Below are positions 24,830 to 36,792 of a DNA stretch of 64,000 bases, in pieces. A model generated the notes under the pieces. That model was not told where the DNA came from. It did not search any database and saw only the letters and a program-made list of their open reading frames with translations. The stretch comes from Anseranas semipalmata. Its lineage: Eukaryota > Chordata > Aves > Anseriformes > Anseranatidae. The position numbers and the translations under genes were made by a program. Position 1 is the stretch's first letter. Every line of letters begins with the position of its first letter. The DNA lies in NCBI GenBank assembly GCA_013399115.1, contig VXAA01004051.1, positions 228,023-292,022 on the forward strand, in the 5' to 3' direction.

Positions 24830-25068
24830 GCAGATTCTGCTCTCTGTGGCCTATGCCCATTAGAAAAATAGGTGCATTCTTAAGTCAGCTGCTACAACCT
24901 AAAATTTCAGTTATTTTTATATGATTTAGTAAGTCATTAGTCAAGATAACCCTCTAAGTTCCCCTGTTGTCTTTAACTCAACTATTTAACTTCTCTGGAA
25001 ATTACCAATTTCCGTCTTTGCCCTGGGATTAATTCATTAGCTAACTGAAATTAAGACAACTTTTTCTT

Positions 25069-25074
25069 AATAAA
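25069..25074 (+). terminator. TRABD2B: Second candidate polyadenylation signal AATAAA
   Basis: Canonical hexamer about 800 bases after the stop, in a T-rich setting. It could be used instead of, or together with, the one at 24824. Confidence 0.35.
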
Positions 25075-26854
25075 AGATTTCATTTTAAATCTGGAATTTT
25101 CCCCCTGGAATTATTTTCTTCTCTCCCTCATCTTATACAAATACAAACCTACAACCTTTCCCAGCATAAATGAGAACAGAACCTGGTCTATCTATAGGGT
25201 ATAAAGATGCAGTTTCCTGTTAATCTATAGAACTGCTTTGTACTCGTTAAATTAATGCAGGTGGGCAACCTGCGGGAGGGGAAAAAATGCCTAGAATTTC
25301 ATTATTATCTTGCTATTGTGCTTAGAGATGGTATCTCTGTGCTGAATTATGATTTGTCCAAAATCTGTTCAAGGCCACAGGAGCCATATTAACTCCCATG
25401 TCATGGAGATGTACAAGAACTTTCCTCCATTTGTAGACTATGGTACCTCTTTTGACTTAGACGGAAAAGTTATGACAACTTGCACTCAGTGAAAAATTTA
25501 CTCACTTTCCAAGCAGCTACTTTTCATTGATGAACAACATCTATGGGAAAAAAAAACATGTCCATCTTTAAAACTACCATGCTTAATAAGGCATGTTAAT
25601 TTTTTCTCCAACAAAACAAGATGAAAAATCACTTTTGATACAGAAGTTTGAAACAGAAAATTAATTTTGCTTGAAATATTCTTTTTATTTCTCTGAAGTA
25701 ATCTACAAAACAAAAATCTGAAACGTGTAATGAAAACATCTTAGTTTAAAAGAAAATTTAAAAAATGGGAAAATACAATGCAAACCTTTTTTTATGAAAA
25801 AGTAGTGCTTTTTCACCTTGAAAAAATATCAGCTAATAATGACAATAACAATAATACTGATAGAAGTCTGGCTGAAAACAGTCGTGTCACTTTCCCACCA
25901 GCCGTGCAGCATGATGTTCAGGACTGGAGACAATTCTGTGTAATCTTCAAGTCTCCTCAGTGAGAGATGGTTTAGGATTCACGGTTTGGTATCATCATAC
26001 CAGTTAATTCAGGAAAGTAGTTTAGGAAATAATCAGAGTGCAATATGCACGTGGTTTTATTTGAAACCATGATAAATACTGAGCTTTTTCACCATGCATC
26101 CCAACCCACTGCTTTGCAAAGGCAAGGGGGAATACAGATTACTTTTCTTTGACCTACTGCACACCATGAACTCCAGCTTTGCTCTACCCTTGTCAGAAGG
26201 ATGTGCGGATCTGTGGTCAATTTAAGTGGGTTACAGCAGACAGTGCTGTAAGCTACCCCTCTATTTTTTAAAGTACAACTGTTGATAAGGCTGAATGGAA
26301 AACTTTGAGCTTTCCACAAATGTGAGCTTCAAGCACACCCTGTGCATACTTTTATATTGTGTATTTTGGCTAGCAGAAGATTAAAGATGTTAGTTTTGGA
26401 CAGAAGCCATTCACCTTGCATAATATTTATTGCACTGGGCTGGTTATTGGAAACATATTTTGAGAACTTTCATTTCAGTTTTATTTGAGCTATTACCCTA
26501 GAAATGCCTTCATTTGAATATAATGGCTTAACAGACCTTCAAATTCAACCTTAATGAGCTTAAAAAGATTGGTTCTTCTGCTGTATTCAAGACAGAGATC
26601 AGACCTGAATAATAATGTATTATTCACAAAAATGGAGCTGGAAATAAAGTAGGCAAATCTTAAGGGTGATGATAGGTTACATAGTAAAAGTGAACAGTCA
26701 ATGAACCAAAACCCATTGAATTTTATTTGCTATAATCCGATCGAGTCCAGAAATGATTCTGTGGTACCATCCCGGAAATAATTCCAGGTGTTGGAAAACT
26801 TATAGAATAAATAGACAAGACCATATAAAGATAAGAGAGACAGAAAAGAACAGG

Positions 26855-26950
26855 AAACAGAAACAACTTGTCCAGGACCATAAGGAAAACCACCAATAGA
26901 ACCAAGACTGGAACTTACAGTTCTACTGTTCCCAACCTGTGGCTTTCTCC
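26855..26950 (+). repeat. Degraded MIR-like SINE fragment
   Basis: The run 'aacttgtccaggaccataag' followed by 'aaccaagactggaac' and 'cagttctactgttcccaacc' tracks the MIR phrase in which 'cttgcccaaggtcacac' is followed by 'gagccaggactagaacccag'. Divergence is high, as expected for MIR in birds. Recognition is by eye. Confidence 0.45.
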
Positions 26951-27107
26951 AAAAGCCTGTGGGGCTTTTTTGAATATAATGAGCACAGATATCGCCACGC
27001 TCAGAGCTGTCACTATACCACACAGAACGGTCCCTCAGTTTGTCACTAGTGAGTTTTTCCTGAATCACTCCTCCATTGAACAATAATACTAAATACTTTT
27101 GAGCTCA

Positions 27108-27165
27108 GATATCATGGTATGCTTGGATATCATAGTATGTAAATAGCTTGGATATCAAATTATGT
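27108..27165. repeat. Imperfect GATATCA repeats
   Basis: Three spaced copies of a GATATCA word, two of them preceded by CTTG, with intervening TATG words. It reads as a decayed local tandem duplication. Confidence 0.5.
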
Positions 27166-27900
27166 TTTAACATATTTGCATTTCTTGGCATTTTGTCTGC
27201 AATTCTTGTGAAATGAATGAATGTTGCTGGAGGTCACCGAATTTCAATTGTGCTTGTGCCCAGTGTTTGTCATTCTGCCGTGCAGGTTTCAAAGCAAGGT
27301 GTCTTCTGGGTTTAGAGTCAACACACTTGACTTCTGCCAGCTAAAAGCATCTAGCTCACCCAGTCATCTGAGTTTCCTCTGGTTAGGGGAGAAGAAACCA
27401 CTTGCGATAAATATAATATTAAATAGCTTTCCATAGATCCCAGCTCAGGAACCCCACGTGAATGGCTTTAGCACAGTTTTCTGACCAAGCATTACTTTTA
27501 TTCTGTTTTCTTCCCTAAGGTGTGACTTAGGGTAACTTCTTTTAATCCTTGGCGTGTAAGCATAGCAATACTAGAAAATGAGACCTTCACTGTGATTGGT
27601 AAAACAGATTATTTATTCATCAGCAACAGCATCTCAGTATTAATTAAAACACACCAGTACTGGTGTATATAGCACAGATCTATGCACATCCATTACAATG
27701 GATCATGATTATATTCCACATGAGTTTAGAGTGTGTATCAGATTTGATGCAAGCTCTTGAAGTAACACTGACTACCAGCATCATGGAACTTCAGTTTTAT
27801 TCTGTGGGTTTCTCAAACAATGGGGAACCAACTGCTTCCTTTCTGCCTAAGGAAAGCGCAGATTCCCATGCAATTACAAGATTCCAGGAGCAGGGGATTT

Positions 27901-27919
27901 AAAAAAAAAAAAAAAAAAA
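27901..27919. repeat. Poly-A tract
   Basis: Nineteen consecutive A. I see no target-site duplication or retroposed body around it. Confidence 0.95.
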
Positions 27920-28888
27920 TCCATGCCCACTATATAAAATAGCAAACTTTGATGATACTATTCATCTGTGAGAAACACAATCAAGGGAGTCATGCAATAT
28001 CTAGCAATCAAGGACATTTTGATGTGGTTGAGGCCAAAGCTGAGTGATTGCATGATTCATGCTTTCAACTCAGCCACAACTGACACTACTACAATTCACA
28101 GTACCTGTAAAGGTAACATTATAAAGGAATGCTAATTATCTGCCAAGCTATTGCCCCAATAGAATAAATATCCCGTACCACCAGCAATAGAACTAACTTA
28201 TGCTGTTTCATTGTTTTAATGCTTTTCTTGCCAGTGTTTAACTATAGATGCTGTATTAACATGCATTGCCACTTGAAGAACCAGTTAGCAAGCTGGGACA
28301 GAAGGTATATTATATTTTATGACTGATGTAGTTTCTCTGCAATCCCTCGGGCTGTTGAATAATGCAATACCTCTTCTGGAAATAAATGATGAACGTGATT
28401 TATAACTATGCTTTTTACAGGTGTCAAAAATCTGCTTTGTTGAATTTCCCTTCCCATTCCTCCAAGCTTCACTGTGATTTAGGAACACCCAAGGTACAGA
28501 GTTGTATATTTATCTAAGTTCTTCAGTATACAATTGTGGAGAGAGCGAAGGAAAGAGCGAGAACTTAACCTATGTTTAGTGCATTGATTAGCTGAATGAT
28601 ATGTCCCAATCAGTCATTACCATTTACCACTGTTAGGGAGGAATTTCCCATCATATATTTACATTAGAGAAACCAAAGTGCCAAAGTCATTATCTCAGCA
28701 TAAATGTTATCATTCCTAACTTTGCTTAGTACCATAAGATATTTCTATATTATATCCAAAAAGCATATGAGCTTGTCATATCTCTGAAGTGATCAGTGTT
28801 CCATGAAGTGTGCTAGATTTCAGCTTCAGTTTAGGCTTGTTTCAGCTTAACTGGAGCAGAAAGCCAATTTCCTGATTTTGGGCTCATG

Positions 28889-28923
28889 GGTGTGTGTGGG
28901 GTGTGTGTGTGTGTGTGTGTGTG
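28889..28923. repeat. (GT)n microsatellite, interrupted
   Basis: GT repeat with one GGG interruption, in the possible extended 3' UTR of TRABD2B. Confidence 0.95.
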
Positions 28924-29184
28924 CCCGAAAGCATGTTTTGTCCCAACCCAAATGCAAACTTTCCTGTGACTAGCTTTTCAGAAGGTACCTTAATCTAAGT
29001 GAAACCAGTGAGATCTTTCCAATTAATAGTTGATACTTTTCTTCTACAGGAATGATTAACCACCCTGCAGATTCATGCTCACACTGAATTTTAAATTGCA
29101 TGTTTGTCAGTTTTCGATTCAAATGTATTTCAAATATTTTTTCCTGTTCCGCCTCCTGCTTTTGTGAACTGTTTTGAAGAGTGT

Positions 29185-29190
29185 AATAAA
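29185..29190 (+). terminator. TRABD2B: Candidate distal polyadenylation signal AATAAA
   Basis: AATAAA followed by a T/TG-rich stretch (ATTATTTTGTC) about 20-25 bases later, in AT-rich UTR-like sequence. It is the best-looking hexamer in the 4.9 kb after the TRABD2B stop but could equally be chance. Another AATAAA follows near 29243. Confidence 0.3.
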
Positions 29191-30420
29191 AAGATGCTTT
29201 CTAATATTATTTTGTCAAAATATTTTTGTAGCATAATATATTAATAAAATGTTATTATAAATCCATAGCACAAGAATCTTGTACGTCTAAGTTCTTTCTT
29301 TTGCACTACAAGTTAGGGAATCAGTGAAAAAGGGAATGTTCAGTTTGCAGAGTTTCCTTTTGCTCAACACCAACATCTGATTGGGAAATTGTACTCTGGG
29401 GAGGGTTCCTTGTAAAGTAATGTGCCGAGTCCATTCCCGCAGAGATTTGGAGAATCCCTTTATGTACCTTTCTATTTATGAGAAATTGCTACACCTCACA
29501 TGCAACGTGTCATTCTGGAGCAGCCTTGGCCTCTGAACCATGTCACTGGAGAGAAGGCACTTGGTTAACCTCATTGCATGTTTTGCGGGGCAGCTGGAGG
29601 GAAAGAAATGCTCTGAGTGGCAGATAAAGGACCTGGGAGCTGGGCTGGCCTCTTCCATGACACAGGCTTGGTGGGAAGGTGCAAAAAAAGACAAAGGCTG
29701 TTTTGAACATATAGAGGGGTGGGGCAACACAGGAGCAGGGGTCTTGAGGGGACATCAACGTGAATTCTGGGGGAAAACTGGTGTATGGTCAAAAATGAGG
29801 TAGAGGGAGATTTCTGGGGTGTTTCATTACAGCTGCTCATTTGCATACAGCCCAGGTAGTGCATGGTAAGTCCCAGCCCTTAGGCCAGCCGCAGTGCGAG
29901 GCGAGACTGGGAGATGGAGCAGGACGAGTGTGTGGGCAGCAGGAAAGTGCTCCGCAGGGCTAAGGACCCCTCTGGGCCACAAGCTGAGCCGCCTCCCCTT
30001 CCTGGGCAGCGAAATGCCCCAGCAACCTCTGCCAGATGCAGTTAATTTCTGCAGAGTCAGCAGACCTTTGTCAGCCTGTGTGAAAGCAGAGCTGAGCCCT
30101 TTCCTTTTAATGACTCCCTTCCCTCACTACTAAATTCATTTGCCTGGATTATGGTCATGAAACAACATTGCAAGCCATGGAGCTATGCCAGCCACGTTAG
30201 TCACTGTCACTGCTGTTAATCCTGAAGCACTGCCCGTGGGAAACACGGGATCAGGTCTTACGTGGGGCAAGGGGCACTCGGAGCCAGAGCCAGCCCTTCT
30301 GCACAAACTGGCTGGAGCGTCCGCGTTTGCTCCTGGTGGCAGTGGAAGTGCTTTCCTCCAGTGCAGGCAGCTGGTGTCTTTTGAACCACTGTTGGTGTTG
30401 CTGCCTTTTGTGGCTGGCAA

Positions 30421-30465
30421 ATAAAAAAATAATAATAATAAAAATAATAATAATAATAAAAAAAA
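30421..30465. repeat. (AAT)n microsatellite, interrupted
   Basis: Alternating AAT units and short A runs over about 45 bases. Confidence 0.95.
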
Positions 30466-31854
30466 CCAACCTGTGTCTCCCTTGGGGATGGAGCAGAAGC
30501 TACCTCGCCACACTAAGACGCAGAGACACAGATTTGCTCATTTTTCTTGGCATATTCCTCATTCTGTCTTTGCATCCAAATCCTGCCTTGTAGCTTACAT
30601 TGCAGACTTCTTGCTGATCACAGGATCGTTGCTTGCTTATTAATTAGGTGCTAAATCACTTGCTCTTTAACACACTGTTTTGAGAGGACTCCACCAGCAA
30701 AGCTGTTTTAGAAATATCCAGCACAGGAAATACAGCACAAGTACTTGAGCTAGTGTGAACTGAGCTAACCATGGCACAGGAAGGGATTGCCATTGAAACA
30801 CAGGGGGAACCTCTCTAAAGCCAAGGTAAAAAGGATCCCATCTCTTGAAATATAACCCGACAATCTCTACCCTGGTTCTCCCAGGCAGTCCAGAGAGTCC
30901 AAGTGGTCCAGCCATGGCCCCAGCCGTAGCTCCATGCTCCCTGCCCCTGGCCGGTCTTGCATTGCCAGCTACTCCTGGCCCTGACCAGTCCCACTCTGCC
31001 AAGTCCTTTTACTCTTAAGCGTTCTGCTCAGCCATGGCTCTGAGAAACTGAAAAACCTTCAGTCAGCACAGCCACATATTGGCTCAGTGGTGCCGTTTGC
31101 TTAAGCTGCGCCTTCCCTTGACCTCTCTCTGTTCTGCTAGACTGTAATTGCAGCTTTCTGCTCTAACTTGAGATTTTCCTGTTGATAGCTTTGCACTGGA
31201 AAGAAGGGAAGCTGTGATGAGAAAAGCTCGGGGCAGACAGTTGAGTTTCTTGTGGAACAGCTCGGTATCTGCACTGCTGTCCAGCAGCCTGACTCCTTTT
31301 TGGATCTATGCTTTCCGGGACACTCCGGTTCCCAAGTCACCCATGAGCGCTCCCTATGCTTGGGAGGCATGTTTAGCTAAATGAAGCCTCGGTGTGACTC
31401 CATCTTTCATTTTGCTCAGCAGTTTCCAATTGTTTCGGCTTGTGAACTCCCAGAAATTTTCTGCTCAGCGCAGACCACCTCCCACCCCGACTGACTTGTA
31501 ATGTGTAGAAGTGCCTTTTCTGAGTCAAACGCTGTAGAATTAGGCCAGAGATCCCCAGGGGCCCATGGAACACAGGCGGATGTCCCTGAGCCAGGGTGTG
31601 GACCACAGTCCTGCACCCTTCCTTTGGCCAGGCTGGGGATGGCTGCCTTCTGCAGAGCAGCACGGTGCAGAAGTATCCGAATGGAGTCTGCTGTCATCTC
31701 TCTCTATATATATTTTTTTCCTTTTGATCACTTTGGGCTTAAATTAAAAAGCAGAATTCTTGCTTCTCTGTTTCTTAAAAGCATTTAAATGGGTGAAAAA
31801 GGTTCCCGGGAGAGTTTTTGCCTTTGGAATGGTGGGGCAGAGAACTCAAACATA

Positions 31855-31856
<2 letters not shown>

Positions 31857-31902
<46 letters not shown>
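31857..31902. repeat. (GT)23 microsatellite
   Basis: Twenty-three uninterrupted GT units, the longest dinucleotide array in the window. It is likely polymorphic and able to adopt Z-DNA. Confidence 0.98.
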
Positions 31903-31903
<1 letters not shown>

Positions 31904-31935
31904 TTCCTCTTTTGGCACAATGTCATTTGGGGGTG

Positions 31936-31964
31936 TTGTTTGCTTGTTTGTTTGTTTGTTTTTA
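31936..31964. repeat. (TTTG)n short tandem repeat
   Basis: About six imperfect TTTG units 35 bases after the (GT)23 array. Confidence 0.85.
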
Positions 31965-33731
31965 TGTCTTTCCCCTCTATCCCCAGTATTTATTGACATT
32001 TGATCTTATTATCTTACCCTGTACTAGTAGAGCTTCCCTGCTGCCTATTTCCTGCTGCCTGTTCTTATGAAACTCCTGGAAATTATTGTACTTGAGACCT
32101 CCAGCCCCATGTAAGCAGTTTTAAAAATTGCTGGCCAAGGTGCAGTTCCAGTAGACTGTGATCACATAACTATCACCATTTTAGAAACGAGTCTACAATG
32201 TGGCTTAATAGCAAATGTATTTCAGGCAACACATCTGAAGGAAAACACAACATTGCCTGTGCATTTAATCACTACTGAGACAAGGCAGAGATGTTTTTAT
32301 TGCACCTGATTTGTGGAGGGACTGAACATATTACACCACGCAGGGGAAAGCTGGCATTTAGCTTTAAGTTATGGGAGTCTTCTCTACCAAAGACATGCCC
32401 ATCTAATGCAGTCACAGAAAGGAGCTCTGTAGCATCTCCAGGGGCTTGACTGGAGCAGAAGGGACTGTTTAGAAATATATTTAATGGTGAGAGCCCAGTT
32501 GGATGTACAGATGGAGCCAGAGGAACTGCAAAAATCACAGAGGATGTCCAAAGACAAAAATAACTAGACACCCATAAGTCTGCTGCCAGTAATGGAAACA
32601 ATACTAATGGAAAAAATAGTATGTGTTTAGGTTGCTAAATAGCTGGATGGTGGGAGTATGATTACTTAATTTCACTGGGGTCTTAAAAGTGTAAAACACT
32701 GTAAGTTTTTATTGAGCATTATGAATTCTGTATTAGCTTTTTTAACAGACTGTTTCTCTCACTTTAAATAGGAGCCTTGTAATATCTCCCTGTACATTCC
32801 GTGAGCGAGCTTCAGGCGCTGGGTTTTGGAAGGGCAGATAGCAAGGGCAGTGCAAACTTGTGCGGTGCCCTTCCCACCTACAGCCCGGGCCGAAGGTGCT
32901 GGCAGCCAGGCTCCCCCTGAGCCAGCCCACGCCAGCTCCCCTGCCCAAGGATGCGCTTTGTGTCAGCGCAGGAACATCTGGAGAGCACCGCTGTGTGAGC
33001 CTCAAGCACCAGGACCTCAGGACGGTGGGACAGACCTCGAGGCTTGAGTCCTGGCACTGCCATCATACTTCCGTGGATGTGAAAAAGGAGTCAGGACTCA
33101 AAACCCCAGCGGGTACATCTTTGAGTTAACCTGTGCCTCCACAACAGCACATACACCTAACAAACTGTTCTGCCCTCTCTCCAGGTTTTACAGCCAGTAA
33201 ACTGCATTATGTGTGCAGCTGTGGTGAGAGTTTGAGCCATAGTGCGGGCAGAGGCCTTCCACTGACTGCAGCGGGCTTTGCGTCAGGTCCTGAACACCTA
33301 ATGCATTTGAGCAGCGTGTCCCAGTCCTGCAAGCTTAAACACCTTGCTCTAAAGCATGCCAGCACTTCGTTAGGTTAGTTGCCTCTTCGGGTGAAAACAA
33401 CCATCCGAAGTACTTCACTTTATTCCACTTTCACATTTAACATGGATTAGGTTAAACTGGCAGAACAAATTACACAAAGCCAAACCTCCATCGAACCAAT
33501 TTTTAGAGGAATGATAACAATAATAACTGTGACAGTGAGTTCATGCTAACAGCCCTCATTCACACCTGGAGCTCCCTGCCTTCTTGGAATGAGAAGCGGT
33601 TTGAACAAAGGGACCAAGATAATGTGAGAAAACATCAACAACAGGCAGATAGAGGCAAAGCAAATGAAAGACAGATGTAGGAAGGAAAGTAGGAGCTTTC
33701 TGCTTTGATTTGCACAGACCCCATATCTTTA

Positions 33732-33774
33732 TTGTCCTAAGGAATATCAGTTTGTTGTCCTAACAATATCAGTT
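33732..33774. repeat. Imperfect 23-bp tandem duplication
   Basis: TTGTCCTAAGGAATATCAGTT is followed 23 bases later by a near copy, TTGTCCTAACAATATCAGTT. It is an ordinary small duplication. Confidence 0.7.
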
Positions 33775-35544
33775 CTCCAGTCCTCTTGCATGACTTATGA
33801 TGCACCTTTTCATTCTTCATATGAAATCCATTGGTTTTAATTATAACGTGATGGATACACAGCCCAAGATAGTGCTATGTGGGTGAATTATTTGAACAGC
33901 AGTGCAGTAGGCCCTTTTGCTTTTCAGAGATTTCTGCAGCTGTTTATCTTGGCAAGGGTACGCTTGTCCCCAGCTTCATCCTGTGTGAAGTCCTTTCCAC
34001 CCACTCAAGTTAGCCTGTACATTCACCTCATTTTTAATGGAAGCATTATTATCTTCTACTTTGCACTGGCAAAAATATCTCTCAAAAGGGGAAAAGACAG
34101 AAACACACACCTACCCATCTTCCTTGAACAACTGTCTTCATTCCCATTATAGGAAGCAAACACTTCGAGGAATTTGCCAGGAATTGTTTTTCTCTTAGCA
34201 ATGATCCAGACCAAAAGTGGACACAGAGGCTGTGATATCATCACTCAAACAGAAGGATCCTCTTGAAGACACATTAGTTCACATAATGTGTGCACTGCAA
34301 GAACAATAGTTGTGGTTGTGTGGCTGTATGACGGACAAAGCTAGTTGTGTCTTCTGGCTGTGCACAGGTCAAGCGTGGCCCTGAGAGCAAGATCCAACCC
34401 ACACACTGACTCCATCCTGCTGCTGCCTTTTCCTCCGAGGGAAATGCAAATAGTTCATGAAGATCCAAACTTTTTTCCTTGGCCCTGCTTGTGACCATGT
34501 GTGTTGAGTCAATGAGAGAAAACAGAGCTGAGTTGAAGACATTTCTCTCCTGATGTGTATGCAGAGCCTGGGGCTAGAGACAGGGCTTGGTTCCCCACCG
34601 CTGTGGCTTTGATGAAGACACACCGGTGCCTGTGCCCTTCCATGTGGCTGAGCGGACCTGTAGAAAGACATGCAAAGTGAGATCATGATATATGTGGAGA
34701 CAGTAAAATTCTGGGACCTGGGTTGTATCTCTTCACAATACTAACCTTAACTTTCCTTGAAACCTCAACCTTCCTGGGTCATCATTACCCCAAAGCAATA
34801 ACTCTAACGGAGGGAGGGGAAAAAATACTAAAGTGTTGGTGTTAATGGAAGACTCAGACATGAAGACAAAAATGCATACTGGGTTAGGAGACTCTGTAGC
34901 ATGTTGCCAGCAGCAGGACCTGCTTGAAAGGAAAGTACCTTTCTCAGCATGCAGTCAAGAGGAATAATAAAACTCTGGTCATTTAGAGGCAGAGAAGAGG
35001 AGAAAAACACTCATAAATGTGCTGGTTTATGTTTCTCTTGAACTTTGAAAATAATTTTTCTCTCCTGCCCAGATATTACTCACAGAAGCACATGATACTC
35101 TATCTGGGAAAAAAGTTGGATGGATGGAAATGATCTTTAGGGAGAAGGAGAGAAGGAAGGGAGCAGCCACATATTTCTCTGTATGCCTTTCTCACCTTGC
35201 CCTTTCTCTGAGCCTGAACATACAAATGAAAGAGTTGGAAAAAAAAAATCAAGGGCTTGGGTCTAGCCTAAAGCCATTGGGAGGCTTTCCATAGCTGTCT
35301 GGTGGGTTCAGGGATCTGACCCCACAGCTCCGCAATCTCCCAGTGCTCCCACTCTGCAAGAAGCTTGATTTCTCCCATAGGCACCAGAGAAATGATTTTC
35401 AACATATTTTCCAGTCTCAAAACGAAAGAGAAAAAACTGAGGGACTAATGAAAGTATGCTCATAAACAACACTGTATGGGAAAGGCTATTGCTTGCTATG
35501 GCTTTAAAAATAAAAATTCCAGTTCTTCCAAACACTTCTGAAGC

Positions 35545-35745
35545 ATTGAGTTAGACTTCACAACACCCAGAGGTGTCAGGTAAAGAAACAACCTCAGCCC
35601 CATCATAATAAGGTGGGAAAATGAGGTGGACATGGGATTTTATGACATGCCTGAAATCACAAGGGACAGGTATGGGAGCAGGACTCAAAAGGCAGCCCTT
35701 CCTCTATGGTACACTGTTCTCAGAAGCATGGCTCATTTATTTCAA
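35545..35745 (+). repeat. MIR-like SINE fragment
   Basis: The order of words follows the MIR consensus over about 200 bases: 'gacttcacaacacccagagg', then 'gggaaaatgaggt', then 'gacatgcctgaaatcacaag', then 'gagcaggactcaaa'. The family equivalents are 'ctcacaacaaccctatgagg', 'acagatgagg', 'gacttgcccaaggtcacac' and 'agccaggactcgaac'. It is the best MIR match in the window, although heavily diverged. Confidence 0.55.
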
Positions 35746-36749
35746 TTAATACAGCTTTATAAGAGCTCCCTTGACTCCTTTTTTTGGCAAAGACAGTGAA
35801 TTAAAAGCACCAAAGGGCATAATTTTTATTTAGTGTTTAAAGAAGCTATTTCCATAAAAGCAGAATACGTGAAATTTGCCTAGAAGAGCACACTTAGAAA
35901 CAACCTAGAGGATTAGAACAAAAAAGAAATGTCTTAAAAAATCTTTTCTCGGAGAAGACTGACCTGACAGTTCAGCTCTGGAGTGGTCTTTCAGTGCAAT
36001 ACCTGTCATGTTGTTCAACCTGGGACTGGTTGCTTTCATAACATCCACTGAAGCACTGCAGGAGAATGGATATTCCCAACCACATGAGACAAAATGTTTT
36101 AAAAAGCATAAAGCTAATGTAAGTAACCCACTGCCTCCTTATGTTCTCTCTTCAAAAACATGCAAGGTGGGATTCAGTTCACCTACCATGTGCTGTCTGA
36201 AAGCTGATCATCCAAACTTCCTTCTTCAATGGTGCCACCAGACTAACTCTTCCTTTAGCCCAATATCTCTAGCTTATGTCATTTGCTTAACAGGTGCTGC
36301 TGTGTTTTGTCTCAGCCAGCTTCTGACCTGAGAATGCAATTATGTGTGATGTTTGCAAAGGCATTTCACTGTTTGCTTCCTATAAAGTATGTCAAACTTC
36401 AAAATCATTTTAAAAACGAACCAAACCTGACCACGGATGACTAATATTCAGTGTTTGTGCAGCTCCAGTGTTTGGCGTGTCCATGCAAAATATCTCTGAT
36501 GTCACTAGGATGTGTTATGGCAGAACTTGCCGGGCAAGGTACAGAATGGGCCATAATCCTCACTTAAAATACTTGCCCTGCAGGATCTATCTGGAGCTCG
36601 ACCAAGGCAAAACTTACAGCTTCCTACAATTAGATCCCCTCCATCATCTTCCACACAATGTATTTTAGTGGGAATTGCAGCACTGAGTGATGCTGAGACA
36701 TTCAGCAAATGCCCTTATATATTATATAAACATATAATGTCAATCATGG

Positions 36750-36792
36750 CTGATATATATATCACACATGTATCTATATGTATATATATCAG
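36750..36792. repeat. AT-rich inverted repeat (12-bp stem)
   Basis: CTGATATATATA at 36750-36761 is the exact reverse complement of TATATATATCAG at 36781-36792, with a 19-base loop that is also AT-rich. The surrounding 36.71-36.79 kb is TA-rich, so this is probably a decayed TA repeat able to extrude a cruciform. Confidence 0.7.

Larger units (their letters stand above)
24271..25090 (+). other. TRABD2B: TRABD2B proximal 3' untranslated region
   Basis: The AT-rich sequence after the stop codon has the look of a vertebrate 3' UTR, with T-rich and A-rich stretches and several ATTTA-like words. Two good polyadenylation hexamers fall inside it. The true end is unknown, because other hexamers lie further downstream, the best near 29185. 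Confidence 0.5.
25091..29184. other. Possible extended 3' UTR or proximal intergenic sequence
   Basis: AT-rich sequence without a credible ORF. It contains an A-tract (27901-27919), an impure (GT)n (28889-28923), a MIR-like fragment near 26.9 kb and imperfect repeats of a GGATATCA word near 27.1 kb. If the polyadenylation signal at 29185 is used by TRABD2B, all of this would be 3' UTR. The sequence alone does not decide. Confidence 0.35.

Noticed and set aside
31775..32003. ORFs with poly-(HT) and poly-(CV) runs
   Set aside because: They are translations of the (GT)23 array.
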